DNA from: Vermamoeba vermiformis
Taxonomy: Eukaryota; Tubulinea; Echinamoebida
DNA: 64,000 nucleotides
Reading direction: 5' to 3'
Assembly (NCBI GenBank): GCA_045837725.1
Contig: JBEWZL010000145.1
Location: 434,001-498,000, forward strand
The notes beneath the pieces were generated by a model. That model did no database searches and was not told where the DNA came from. It worked only from the letters and a program-made list of their open reading frames with translations. A program made the translations under genes and the position numbers. Below are positions 48,526-60,100 of this stretch, piece after piece (the stretch's first letter is position 1; every line of letters starts with the position of its first letter).

Positions 48526-51023
48526 TTAGACAGCGATGTTCGTGCTTGCTGATTCAACGACTGGATTCATATCCGTTCTCGAAACCGTACGCGAGGTAGA
48601 GCCCAGGTTAGCTAATCGACCTTAATTGTTAATAAGGCTTTGTATAACAATATAAGGTACTTACTTGAGCTACTAGTCTTCCAAGACTTCGAAGGCTTTC
48701 GTTTTTGGATCGTCAAAAGTTGCGCGATCGAGACAATCGCAAGACTGGCAAAGATAATAACGTTCAAGCCAAATTGGGTCTCAATAATTCCCAGACTATA
48801 TTAATTAGCCATTAGTCTTGTTATTAATAACCATTCTAAAAAATCTGTAACGTACGACTTGATCTTGGTGAACGAAGGATAAATGCTCAATAATAAAATC
48901 ATGCCTAATGCTACGAATACCAACTTGATAGTCATCTGTATAATATGAGATTATTAATATGAGTTTACACGCTATATTAATCGGTTTTTACGTACGACTC
49001 TGACAGCCATATTTCGTCCAGCAGTTCTGCCTACATTTTTAGACAATTGGACTGAGACTGATAACACTTTCGCACCTTGATATTACCATATTAGGAAACT
49101 GCAAATGAACGGTTGAATTATCGAGGATATCTTACCGACTGCGATCAAAATGATAGCTGCGATCCCGAACATGACAAAAATAGCAATCACGAAGCTATTC
49201 GAGTTGTCATTTCCTAAATAGGCAAGTGTCAAGAACGCGACGTAGAGCGCAATGACGATGCTCAGAAACACGTAGAACGGCGCGGACATTTTTCCGAGCC
49301 ACTTGGCAGTTGCTTTTGAAGAAATGTAATCGGAGACTGATTCGAGCCAGTACAACGAAATTAACATCGAGGCGATGACTATAAAAGGAAATATTAGCGA
49401 AATTAGTACATAAGAATCTATGGATCTAATTTCTGAAATGCAAAAGGGACGAGTTAGCCGTCCCATCCGGAGTTGGTTTACGTACAGGTCAGCGGCATAT
49501 GAAGGGTCTCTAATAAGAACGAAGCAATCACGTTATATAAGCCTCGACTTCTGAATGGATCGAAAAAGTAAACAGTTCGCACTGTAAAAGAAAATTATTA
49601 GGTACGGCGGATCGATCGGAATTTTTATGCCGACTTACTAGTATTATTAACGATTTCGACCCAAATAAAGACTTGGAGAATAGAGAATTGGAACTTCATA
49701 TGCTGCACGACTTGAACTAACTTCCAGATTGCAATTCCAAGTGTGCCGGCGAAGATGGCCAAGAATATGGCTTGATAGGCAATAAAGCCCGGTGAATCAT
49801 AGAATACGATCCATTCATTGGTGCCTATATTGATAACCAAAAATGATTAATTAAAAATTTAACTCGCACGATAAATATTTTGTGAACCGATTCGCGAAGC
49901 ATTGCGCGTATAATCGCAATGCAATTGAACCGAAAATTAGGTTATTTTATCGTAGTCTTCACGTAGAATTTGGCGGTTGAATTGATGCACGCATTTAATC
50001 AATAGAATTGATGATTGAATTGGATCGGACTATCGGAGCTTACCTGGCGTAATATTAACGACGACCGAAGAGGAGTTAAGCAATAGAGCTGTTAAGAAAA
50101 TGCCAGATTTTCCAGTCTTGAAATAAAGAGATTAGATTCAAAATTTCAGTACGAGGTAAAACTTGATGCGGATCTTACGTAAATACCCGGGATATCGAAC
50201 GGTCCAGTATTGTCCTCTTGAGGCACTCTAGCGTCTTGGCCTGGTATAGCGTTCGTAGAAAGAAATATTACGGCGAGAGCGTTGCCTAATGTAAGAAAAG
50301 AATAAAATGTTAGCGACCACGATAAATTCCTGCATTTTGCTAAATTAGGAAAAGGAATTTTAGGCCTAAATTTGATTCAAAACTCGTATTGTAAATTATA
50401 TGGACCCGCTACCTGCCTTCCATTGCATGTTGTACTCGCAGGCCATAAGAACAGCCTCGTTTTTCTGCTACGGCGACAATTTTTCCTTCAACGTCGTAAC
50501 CGTCATATCCATCGCAGCCAGAGCCGTTCTATAACATTATATTAATTCTAGAGATATCTTTTAAACTCAACGATTTTGTAATTTGTAACAACTTCTTAAA
50601 AAGGAAAAATGGGCGGATGTTAGCCGTCAAAGTCTTAGTTACTTACAACGAGCACTAATTCTCCTGTGATATTATAACTTGCGACAGCCCACATTCCTGG
50701 CACTGCATTCACGATCGGATACGACGAGTTATCCCTACAACAAACGGATGTCATGCATCATATAAACTAAAAATAAACAAATCGCGACGATTTGACAATT
50801 AAATAATATACTAGTAAGCCGTTATAAAATAACATAATCAGTCAAATAGAATTATCATTGCCGTAATGATTTATCGTTAATTTTGCGTGTTTGTAACTTT
50901 AACCGTGTCTCTCTATGTAATAACTTACGGTGTGGTTGGCGACAAAATCACCAAGTCGGAGCGGACGCCGCTAGCCATAAGCATTATATAAATGCTAATA
51001 AGAAGTAGGTAGAGTCGTTGCAT
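48526..51023 (-). CDS. PA-domain multi-pass membrane protein, copy B
   Basis: Tandem paralogue of the gene at 45696 with the same exon plan, from MQRLYLLLISIYIMLMASGV (signal peptide, ATG at 51023) to the TAA at 48526. PA-like ectodomain: YNITGELVLV, NGSGCDGYDGYDVEGKIVAV, AEKRGCSYGLRVQHAMEG, NALAVIFLSTNAIPGQDARV, TGPFDIPGIYV. Membrane segments correspond one-to-one with copy A (FIAYQAIFLAIFAGTLGIAI, LISLYWLESVSDYISSKATA, FYVFLSIVIALYVAFLTLAY). The cytoplasmic tail ends in Ser/Thr-rich sequence. One intron, after HAMEG, appears to use a GC donor (GCAGGT). A GT donor 4 nt downstream would break the frame, and copy A has an ordinary GT there. Confidence 0.65.
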
Positions 51024-52205
51024 TTGGTGTCCGTGAAGTTATACAAAATTTCGGATGGCTACACAGATCTGGACTACACAATCACAAAGGTAGAATTCTA
51101 TTCCAAATAAATGAAATTCGTGCGCGCAATCAACCAAGGTCTCGCTTGTTACGCTCTTATTGAATCAAACAGTTAATACTGATTGACTGACAGCGAAATT
51201 TTGTTTGACAGGTACAGCACGTGGGATCTGATGAGACTGCACGTGTTATACCTCCCTGCGAGTCTATTATACATGTAATCGCATTATTTAAAGCTAAATA
51301 TAGTCCCAAGTTCGCTATCACGCGTGACTTTGGATTGGATCAAGCGAGTAAACTTCTGTGGATCCGTTACGCAGGTATTTTATAGGTATAGAATGTCGTA
51401 GTGAATATATTACGATTAAGAATAGTTAATAACGTATCGATACGGACAGAATTGCACGAGAACGATAGAAAATGCAATTTGCAAATCTAAATCCACAAAA
51501 TTGATTGAATGTTATTAAATGCCGTGAATTATCTACAAAAAAATTCTGTTTAAAAGTATGCCCTACGATTCGTATTTTTCGGGCTGCCGGTAAAAATCAA
51601 ATAATATTTTTGAATTAATTTTTTTTGGCTGCAGTTTGCTTTCAAGCAATCTTTAGCGTAGATCGACGGCCGATCTACGATGTGCCAGTTTGCATAAGTC
51701 TTGTGAGAATTGGTGAACTAATGCCTATATTTCCGCTTACCAAGCATTGCGTGTATATACACCTTCCGCTTGTGCTTTCCGCTAGGGGATCTGTTCGAGT
51801 TAGATCTACTACTCATGTTCTCCTTGTGGTTATGTTGCTCTAAGGTAGCTTAAGAACGTTATTGGCAAAATCTTGCCGAAAATTGATCCGTCCGTGCGCT
51901 TGGCTGAAACTCAGGCATAAACTTAATAATAGATAGTATATATGTACATAAGTATTAGCTTATACGACCTCTTCGGGGTTATGGTACCTAATTAACGGTG
52001 ACAGTTCATCATGTCGCATCCATTACCAAGTGTCATTAGGCGAGCGTGCTAATTCGATTTGCGGACGTATGGTTATCCACCAGATTATGTATTAGTCGTA
52101 ACAAAGTTCTGTCTACTGTTCCTAACGGAACTACTTTAAAGTGCTGAACAATTTTAGAGACAGATCGCGAAACCTTTGGCATAAGACTGCTAATTACTAG
52201 TTTAT
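51024..52205 (+). other. Intergenic region (1.18 kb), no gene recognised
   Basis: Between PA copy B and the FAXC-like gene. It contains one TGGATCCGTT copy at 51359. The segment 52134-52205 (3' flank of the GST gene) is duplicated near 53530. The plus-strand frame at 51625-51843 has no convincing protein character. Confidence 0.4.
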
Positions 52206-53314
52206 CTATTCTTTAGATTCGGCTTTCTTCCAATATTGATTGAAAATAGACTTTTGAAGCTCGAGCAAATTAGGGAACTTTGCCAACAAGTCCTGCACTT
52301 CCTTGTTGGACACCGTCAATAATTCAGTTAGCTCTGCAAAGCAAATGATATCGAGGAGATGCACTTGGGTGTCAGAAAAGAAGTACTTCTGGTTGCCTAA
52401 GAGCGTTGACAAAGCGAACAAGTTCTTCTCGGCAATAATCAACAATTCCTCTTGAGTATGGCGACCTAGTTTCGAGTTAATCCGGCGCTTATTAGCACGT
52501 AATATTGAATCAATTAGAATTAAGTTGGAATCTTACCAGTTCCCTGGGCATAAAGATTTCCGATTACTTTTCGTCGGAGAAGCTCTGGAACGACCCATTC
52601 TGATGATTAGAGGAAGTTAGACCATGTATCAGCGCTAAATATAATTAAGGATCTTACTAATAGGCCAAGCAAGACGACCAAACACTTTCTTTTTAAAGTC
52701 CTCCCAGCCTTGCTCATTTTGCCAGCGATAGTAGACCATAATACTGCATTATATTAGCCATATTAATTAAAATTAATTATTTTCGTACTTATTTAATGAG
52801 TCTTCAATCAAGCGTTGATAAGCGATTGTCAACGCGCGTTGTTGATCTGACAGATCTTTGTCGATGTCAGTCTGAGGCAAGTCTTTATTTAATCTGGCGA
52901 TGATAAACGAGCTATCTTCAACAGTTTCGCCGTTGATAAGCACCATCGGGAATTTAGCTAAAGGCCATCGTTAATCAATTAACTGCAAAAGATAAAAACT
53001 GAAATTAAGATACGGTGTTTTAGATGATAACGAGGGATTATTTACGGATAATTATTAACGAGGATTTTAGCAATTTTTAGTCCACAGCGCGTAATTGACA
53101 TTTAGCTTCCTTACCTTTTCCAGATGTGGGACGTTGCTCAAATTTGTTCGTGTAAGGAATATTCGTCACCTTGAGGTACGTCTCCAACTTCAAGCAGAAC
53201 GGACTCAGCGAGATATCCTTGTAGGGGAATTGGACTAACGTGATCTGTGTATTGGTTTGGCCCTACGATCGAGCAATGAGCTTCAGTATTGATTAGGGAT
53301 CGTCTTACCTCCAT
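52206..53314 (-). CDS. FAXC/metaxin-type glutathione S-transferase-like protein
   Basis: A tiny first exon (ATG GAG, start at 53314) is followed by exons that join in frame to the TAG at 52206, about 240 residues. The thioredoxin-fold part reads ITLVQFPYKDISLSPFCLKL, ETYLKVTNIPYTNKF, then KFPMVLINGETVEDSSFII. The SLSPFCLKLETYL and DSSFII motifs are hallmarks of the FAXC (failed axon connections)/metaxin branch of GST proteins. The GST C-terminal helical domain follows (QQRALTIAYQRLIEDSLN, YYRWQNEQGWEDFKKKV, FFSDTQVHLLDIICFAEL). Function in protists is not established; metaxins act in mitochondrial outer-membrane import. A decayed duplicate lies just upstream. Confidence 0.85.
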
Positions 53315-53529
53315 TGTAGTTAAGAGTAGTATTGATACAAAAACGCGGTAATTTTGAAATGATTTTTATTATTGTTCGGAGCGGAACTGTCGCAGAGTTT
53401 CGCCGGGAGGCATTTCAGTGAACGAGTGAACCGATAACATCTCGTTACAACATTATCTTCGAAGATAATAGCACCGCCTTGCATTCATCTCGTTGTATGA
53501 TGCTAAGTTTCGGATTACCAACGTAATAT

Positions 53530-54068
53530 CTTTAAAGTGCTGAACAATGTGAGTTATACGTCGGATCTCCATATCGGTTGCCTTGAGTGAACAACAATGA
53601 TCGCTAATAGATTTATTGTTTAAATTCGTTGTTCTACCAGTATTGATTATAGATAATCTTTTGGTGTTTCAGTAAATTGCAGATCTTTATTGAACGCTGT
53701 CAGCAATACATTCAATATGGCAAAGCATCGAGGAAGCGCACTTAAGCGTCAGAAAAAAAGTACATCTTGTCTCCCAATAGAACTAATACTCGCCACCAAG
53801 GTCGATTGGGCATAAGTTATGCCAGAGTTTTAAGTGTAGACACTAAGGGGTATACCTGTGTCCTAGGCCCCTCATCGCCTAGCAACCGGGATCCTCCTAA
53901 AATATATATAAACAGCTTGTTAGAGCAATCGCTGATAAGCAATCGTCAACGTTGACGATCTTACAGATCTTTGTCAAAGTCAGTCTGCGGCATAGCTTTG
54001 TTCAATCTGACAAATTAAGGAATTATTTCGACTGTTTCGATGTGGATAAGCACCATCAGGAATTCACC
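53530..54068 (-). pseudogene. Decayed tandem duplicate of the FAXC-like gene
   Basis: DNA similarity to 52134-52960 is visible by eye in several blocks. CTTTAAAGTGCTGAACAAT at 53530 matches the 3' flank of the intact gene. The stretch 53713-53775 matches the exon at 52330-52400, and 53925-54068 matches the exon at 52815-52960 (GATAAGCACCATC). The copy is shorter (539 versus about 825 bp), has lost intervening parts and the N-terminal exons, and its frames are interrupted. It arose by a local tandem duplication that included the 3' flank. Confidence 0.65.
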
Positions 54069-54291
54069 GACACGAGAATTATAATTAATTATTTATTTAC
54101 CTTAAATTGTTAACGGACGTCCAATCCTTTGTACTCCACGTGCTTAATCGCCGATATTTCCCAGCTTATTATATTCTTATCGTTGTATCGATATTTCTTA
54201 CTTTATTCTGCGCACAAAGTTTGAAATGGGCGAGATGTGTTGGCCAAACTTTGAAGTTCTTCGAATTTCGTTTAAAAGTTGCTATTTAAGC

Positions 54292-57117
54292 ATGTCTCTT
54301 TCTTGCTGCCATTGTTCTTCTTCGGCTAAAACCTTGAATAAAGATTTTTGGAGTTATTTCGAGCGTTATTTTGCAAGCAAGCACAGCAACTCTTCTAAAT
54401 GGGTAATAAAGGGTCTCATTCGGATAAAAGCAAATTTTGTCAAGTATGACGATCTAAGGCATTGCTAGCGATTAATTTAGACTTACATCCGTTTTTTAGC
54501 TCTCTGACAAGGTGTTGCACGTTAAAAAATTGCTTGGAAAAAAGCAGCAACGTGGAATAGTAGACGGTAAGTAATAATATTCAAATTCCGTGCAAAATAA
54601 TAAAATTGAATTTTTTTTTGAATTTGTTCTAATTTTAGTGCAGATGTGCTCAATATGGCCGCGTCTGCAACAGCCACACACTATCAAAATAGCCAAAATA
54701 ACTACACTGAAACTCAAGCGATAGATTTGACGGAGGGCTATCAAAAACTTCCACCCTCGCTCGTCGATTTTATTTCCAAAATTGGCGGTGTCGTGCAACA
54801 GAATATTCCAACATTTCCAGCTAAATTTGAGCCCGTCCATATAACTCAATACACATATCACCTTGACGGCAAACTTGACGGTCACATCGATAACATTAGG
54901 TAAGGATCCAATTTTTTTATTATTATAATTGCTTAGCTAGATAATATGATAGTGGTTGGGTTGTTATATTGAGTTTTGGCTGCACGGCAAAATTTTGGTT
55001 GCAATTGGATAAAAATAGCGACAAAATAGGTATATTTATCATCCCTAAAAATTACTGTCGCACGTCTTAACACCACTTGCCTTTTATAGAAATCGATTTT
55101 GAGAGCGGAGATCTGTTAGTGTTTCCTAGCGACACCAAATCAGGCATTCGTCATGGCATCACCTCTATTGTACCGCACACTTGTCCGCACAATCTCCAGC
55201 CGGATCTCACTCACACCCGATTTTGTTTGCAGTTCAGAGAAGAAATTCAAGTTGATATCGATATTAGCGTAAGACTTAAATATACAGCACTAATATTAGT
55301 GGTATTAATTAGTGTTTAAATAGCCGAGTGTCGAAAAAACTGAAGAAAAAGCTAGCGTTGCTAAACCTCCTCCCCAATTAATTTTGCACGATGAACATGC
55401 TGTGTCACCGTTAGATCGATTCACTATGGTACTAAAAACAGCATATTAATTCAATTGAGTATTAATCATACCGTAATTTTCAGACTCAAGAAGAGATTGA
55501 CACTACGCTCCGAAACACTTTTGCCGTGCCGTCGGAAATTTCCCAAATGATTATGAATCGTTGCAGTGTTTCTACGCTTGGCCGTCTAGCTCAAACAAGC
55601 TTTTCGTGGAGACATATAGTCTATAAGTAAGTCGGTGCATATTCGTCAAAGTGACGATCTGACACGTGATCAGTTTCGATCAGCGATGGAAAGAATTGTA
55701 CCTGTCAAATGTCAAACCAGCTCCAAAGCCATCAAAAAAAGACTTTTTCATGCCAGTAATGTTTTTTGATGAAAGACATCGGCCGTTCCCGCCTGAAGAA
55801 AAATTGTTCAAGCGGAAGTTGCCCGAGACTACTTGGCGATCGTTATACTGCGCTAACATGTTTAACACTGAAGAACAATCCGCGACATTTTGTATAACTA
55901 ACTCATCGCGCAATCAATTCGCTGGATTTTGTGGCGATGATGCACCCAGATCCATCATGAGCGGCTTCGTTTCGACTGCGGTAAGTTCGTCATATGAGGT
56001 TAATTAGTATAATAACGTTTATTATAGGGAGGAAATAATTACGTTGGCAAAAGATTGTCGTGGGCAGATAACGTTAGAAAAGTTGCGTCGAAGAGGAACA
56101 TTCTGGATGTGGATGCGTTGAGCTTGTGTTGGGAAAAGGCGCTAATGCATGACTTGCACGTGCTGCCGCAAGTGTCAGGCGTATTAAGCGTCACACCTAC
56201 ATTTATGAGCAAGCAGAGCCGAGAAGACTTGACTCAGATCGCGTTCGAACAATTCAACATGTCTGTATTCTACATTTCACCCGCTGAAATATGCGTTATG
56301 TATTCTACGGGAAGAACGACGGGCGTTGTTGTTGATTTAGGCACTCAAGAAAGCTCGGTAGTGAAGGTCTATGAAGGTTCGTATTTTCTCAGAATTTCAT
56401 AATTTAATTAATTAATTAATTTTTTTTAAAGGTTATATGGATAGAGGGAACGTAGATCAAGATATGCTCGCAGTTGGTGGTGATGCAGTAACGAAAAAAT
56501 TCCAAGAATTAGTGCTGCAGAAGTACCCGCAGTTATCGACCAAAGACTTTGATTTCTTTGAGAGCCTTAAAATAAGCGTCTCTGGATTAGTAAAAGACGG
56601 CATGGAAGTAGAAATGAAATTGGCGGAGAAATTATTTGGCGATGTTACTAAAGAATACAAAGAGGCTTGCGACGTGTTGCTGCATCCGAACAAATACGGC
56701 TTGGCACCAGTATCATTAGCAGAACATATCGCAACAAAAGCACGGTCATATGAAGATGAACCTAATGTCGATGTTATTTTAAGCGGTGGGCCAGCGAAGT
56801 CATTTTTGGATCTGGATCTGCTTCAAAAAGAAATAGAAGAACACGCGCCGCGCAAAAAAATTAAATTAGTGCATCCACCTGTAAGTAATATTCATTGATT
56901 TAGTTCGAAATGCGACCCGTACTAATATGCTTCATTTAAGGGTCCTGAATTCCATCATTGGATTGGCGGTTCTATTTTAGGCAGTCTTAGTACATTCCAG
57001 AAAATGTGGATCTCAATGCCCGAATACGAAGAAAGCGGTACGTACTATAGCTTCCATATAGAGTGAATTTAATTATTTAATTTAGGTCCTCAAATTGTTC
57101 ATCGCAAGTGCTTCTAA
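54292..57117 (+). CDS. AlkB-like dioxygenase - F-box - actin fusion protein, copy B
   Basis: Exons join in frame from [20 protein letters not shown] (54292; an in-frame ATG at 54226 is possible) to the TAA at 57117. AlkB-like part: [13 protein letters not shown] (the HxD pair), [30 protein letters not shown] (distal His) and TRFCLQFRE (Arg-x5-Arg). F-box: [20 protein letters not shown] ending in DQRWKELY, around 55520-55700. Actin part: [80 protein letters not shown], and the end [11 protein letters not shown], the classic actin C-terminus. The first phosphate loop and the Gln137 equivalent are changed. Same domain order as the gene at 43127, but low sequence identity. Confidence 0.75.
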
Positions 57118-57189
57118 ATGTAGATCTAGTTGTTAATTATAAAATAGTTTGGTATTATTTATTACAGTTCATATTGTTTTGACTATTTT

Positions 57190-60100
57190 TTAGTCATCTA
57201 TGCTTTCATAGCAGCACGCGCAACACTTCCAAAAGCTCTTCTTCGGCTCAGATCTGTTGCCCAACAACGGACTGCTTTCGCTGAATGACGCGTCGGAAGT
57301 AACCTCCGAGCGAGGCTTGGACAGCGCTGTCAAGTTGCGGACTTTGTTGGGTCCCACGTTCGTGTTGTTACCGGAAATTTCGGGTAAAAGTGGCACGGTC
57401 TCTTCGACAATAGCCATGGAGTCTCTGACGGGCTCAGCGTTGCGGCCTCGTTTGACAGGTGACGCGGCCACATGTGACGGCTCAGCGGCTTCAAGGTGCG
57501 CAGTTTTCTTGACATTTTTAGTCTTAATAACCACGTCTTTAATGCCTGTAGCTCGCATGATTTTCTTTGCAGCCTGATCTAAGAGCTCCACTGTCTCGCA
57601 TTCGACGGTGCGTTTCTTGAGCGTGTGATTGGGCTCTTGATATTTCAACACAATGTACTTCTTGTCCTTGATCTTGATGCTCTTGACCCACGACAACTTG
57701 ACGATCCAAATGTCTTCCAGGGCCTTGCCAAGCATAGCAAAGTGCAAGTAGCACAACAGTCTCTTCGTGCCCAAGATCACGTGATCGTGCTTGGTCGTTG
57801 TAAAAGCGTGCATGTCGTAACATTCTTGCATGAACTTGCCCTGGTTGGTGGTACTCAAAAGTTCCTGGCCGATAGCGAGGTCCAAGTTGTACTTTGTGAG
57901 CACGTGATCAGCACCAAAGTATCGCGGAGGTCGCACACGAATCTTAGCCTTGGCGTCGAACATTGTCGTTGTGTTTTTGATACCTTCAGTCGTTCTGCTG
58001 ACGAGATCGATCGCTCCGACTGTGGGTTTCAGCACGACACCTGTCAAACCACGGCCAAGACCCTTCAAGAAACCAATACCTCCTTGTTTGGCTCCTTTGA
58101 TAGGCTCAGTCTAACGAGGAATGTGAAATTAGTTCGGCTCGTAGAAGTGAGGGCAACAGAAGTACGTACCACAACGCCTGTAATGCCCTTGTACAAGCCA
58201 ATACCAAAGTCAGTAATGCCGTACACAAAACCTTCTCCAACGTGCTGAGCTTTCTTTTGTTTTCGGATAGCTCTTTCTCGTTGGTAATCTTCGTCCATAG
58301 TCAAAGTTTCACCGACTAAATAATCGTTAGTATTGCTGCTTGTCTAGGATATTACTAACTTCATTACGTACCTTTAGCAACAGTGCTAGTGATCTTGCTG
58401 GCCGTGTTGAAAATAGCGTAGGTCGTGTTCTTCAACAAACTGCCCGTGCCCTTAGCCAAGCCCAATCCAAACTCCGTGGGGCTACGAACAATAGCCTTGG
58501 CAGGCTCGTGGAAGAAGTCGTAGACACCCGTGCCCAAGTTATTAACCAAGTTGACTGGACTGCCCAAAAAGTCAGCACTGCCAACGATCTTGTAGGCCTG
58601 TTTGAGACCAGCACGCTTAAAGTGTTCAATAATTCGGCTCACTAAGTCCTTCTGCGAGCTGAACAAGTGTTGAATCATCAAACCGTTCAACGCTAACGGC
58701 GCTTCTTCGACGTTGGCAAGTGTTCCGACAACTCCCAAAATGCGCTCAAGAGCTGTCTTGTCACTATAAGCACGGCATTAGGAAGTGAAATTTCAACGAA
58801 TTGATGCTTGAGAACTTACATATCGGGGTTCAAGATCTTCGGGGTAGTCATGAACGAGACGTTAGCCTTAATAGGATTGATGTGCAATAGCTCAAAGTAG
58901 AACATGTTCGATGATGCAAGATCTTTGTCGCTCAATCGTTGTTTTTGCGTGGTCACTTCGCTGAACAACTTTTGTTCCTCGTCAACACCTAATCCAAAGT
59001 TAGTTCTGGGCAGTAATAAAGAGACACGTGTCAAACGTGTCAAACATGTCAACTTACCTTTGACCTTATTAAGGTACCATTGCAAATTAGTAGCAAAAGC
59101 GAGAGCTTGGACCAAGAACGTTTGATCGACGCTCAAATCCATCTCTTGGACTTGCACGGCAAAGTAGCGCAAGAACTGAATGCTGCCGTAACGAGCGTCC
59201 TTGATCACGGACATGCTCAAGAACTTGTTGTCTTCAGCGGGTCTGGCGAATAAGACGATGGGGTATGGCGTCAAATAGAGCTGATTATCGATTTGCATCG
59301 TGCCCACTGAAAATTCGATCGTTTGATCTACGTTCGAGGAAGTGAACTTGAGGTAGATTGTTTGCATCGTAACATAGAGAAGTTCTTGTGGCTTGAGGGC
59401 CTTGTTGGGGTTCGTGTCAATCACTGACATGCCAATGCCCTTAAGTGACGCCTTGAACTCGATTGTGGTCTGAAATTTCGTTTGCATTAGCACGGTAAGA
59501 ATTGTAAAATGAGTAATTTTTATACCTTTCGTTCCAAGTTTGCGAATTGAATGTCATCCACCGCGTCCTCTTCCATCGAGTCTGTCGGCGTGTTTAATGA
59601 CTCGGTGCTGTCAGTCAAACTCTCGTCCTTCAAGCGCTGTTTAGGCTCCTTAATAGCTGGAGTTGCAGTGTCAGCAAGTGTCATGTTTGGCTTGTCTGCC
59701 TCGTTGATGTTAAGCACTCGTGTCGGTCCGTCAGCTTTAACTTCGAACACCAACCACCTGTAGCACGTTATTAGTAAACAACGTTACGATACGATTCGAA
59801 TGATACTTACTTTTTGCTTCGCAAGGCGCGGATAGGCTTGGCGTGGCCAATTTTTTCGAGTGAAATTTCACTGTACTGCATCGCATTGCCGCTGTCATCC
59901 ACGACCTTCGCAACAAGCTTTTTGTCAGCCATTTGAGGCTCGTCCCAACAATAAGCAGCGGAGGCGTTAGCACTCAAGTTCATCAGTGACTCGCAGCCCT
60001 TCTGTTGCAGAACAAAATTCTCGTTGGTGTTGTTTTGGATCTGATAGCCAAAGACCTCCTCGGGGCCTCCAAATACAACAAAAGTCGTGCCGTTCAAGAC

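Noticed and set aside
51780-51815. tRNA-like T-arm (ATCTG TTCGAGT TAGAT)
   Set aside because: The T-loop consensus is present, but no matching acceptor stem, D-arm or anticodon arm can be folded upstream.
57625-58248. 207-codon plus-strand open frame
   Set aside because: Antisense to the VPS13 PH-like and ATG2-C-like exons; crosses introns of that gene and has no domain.
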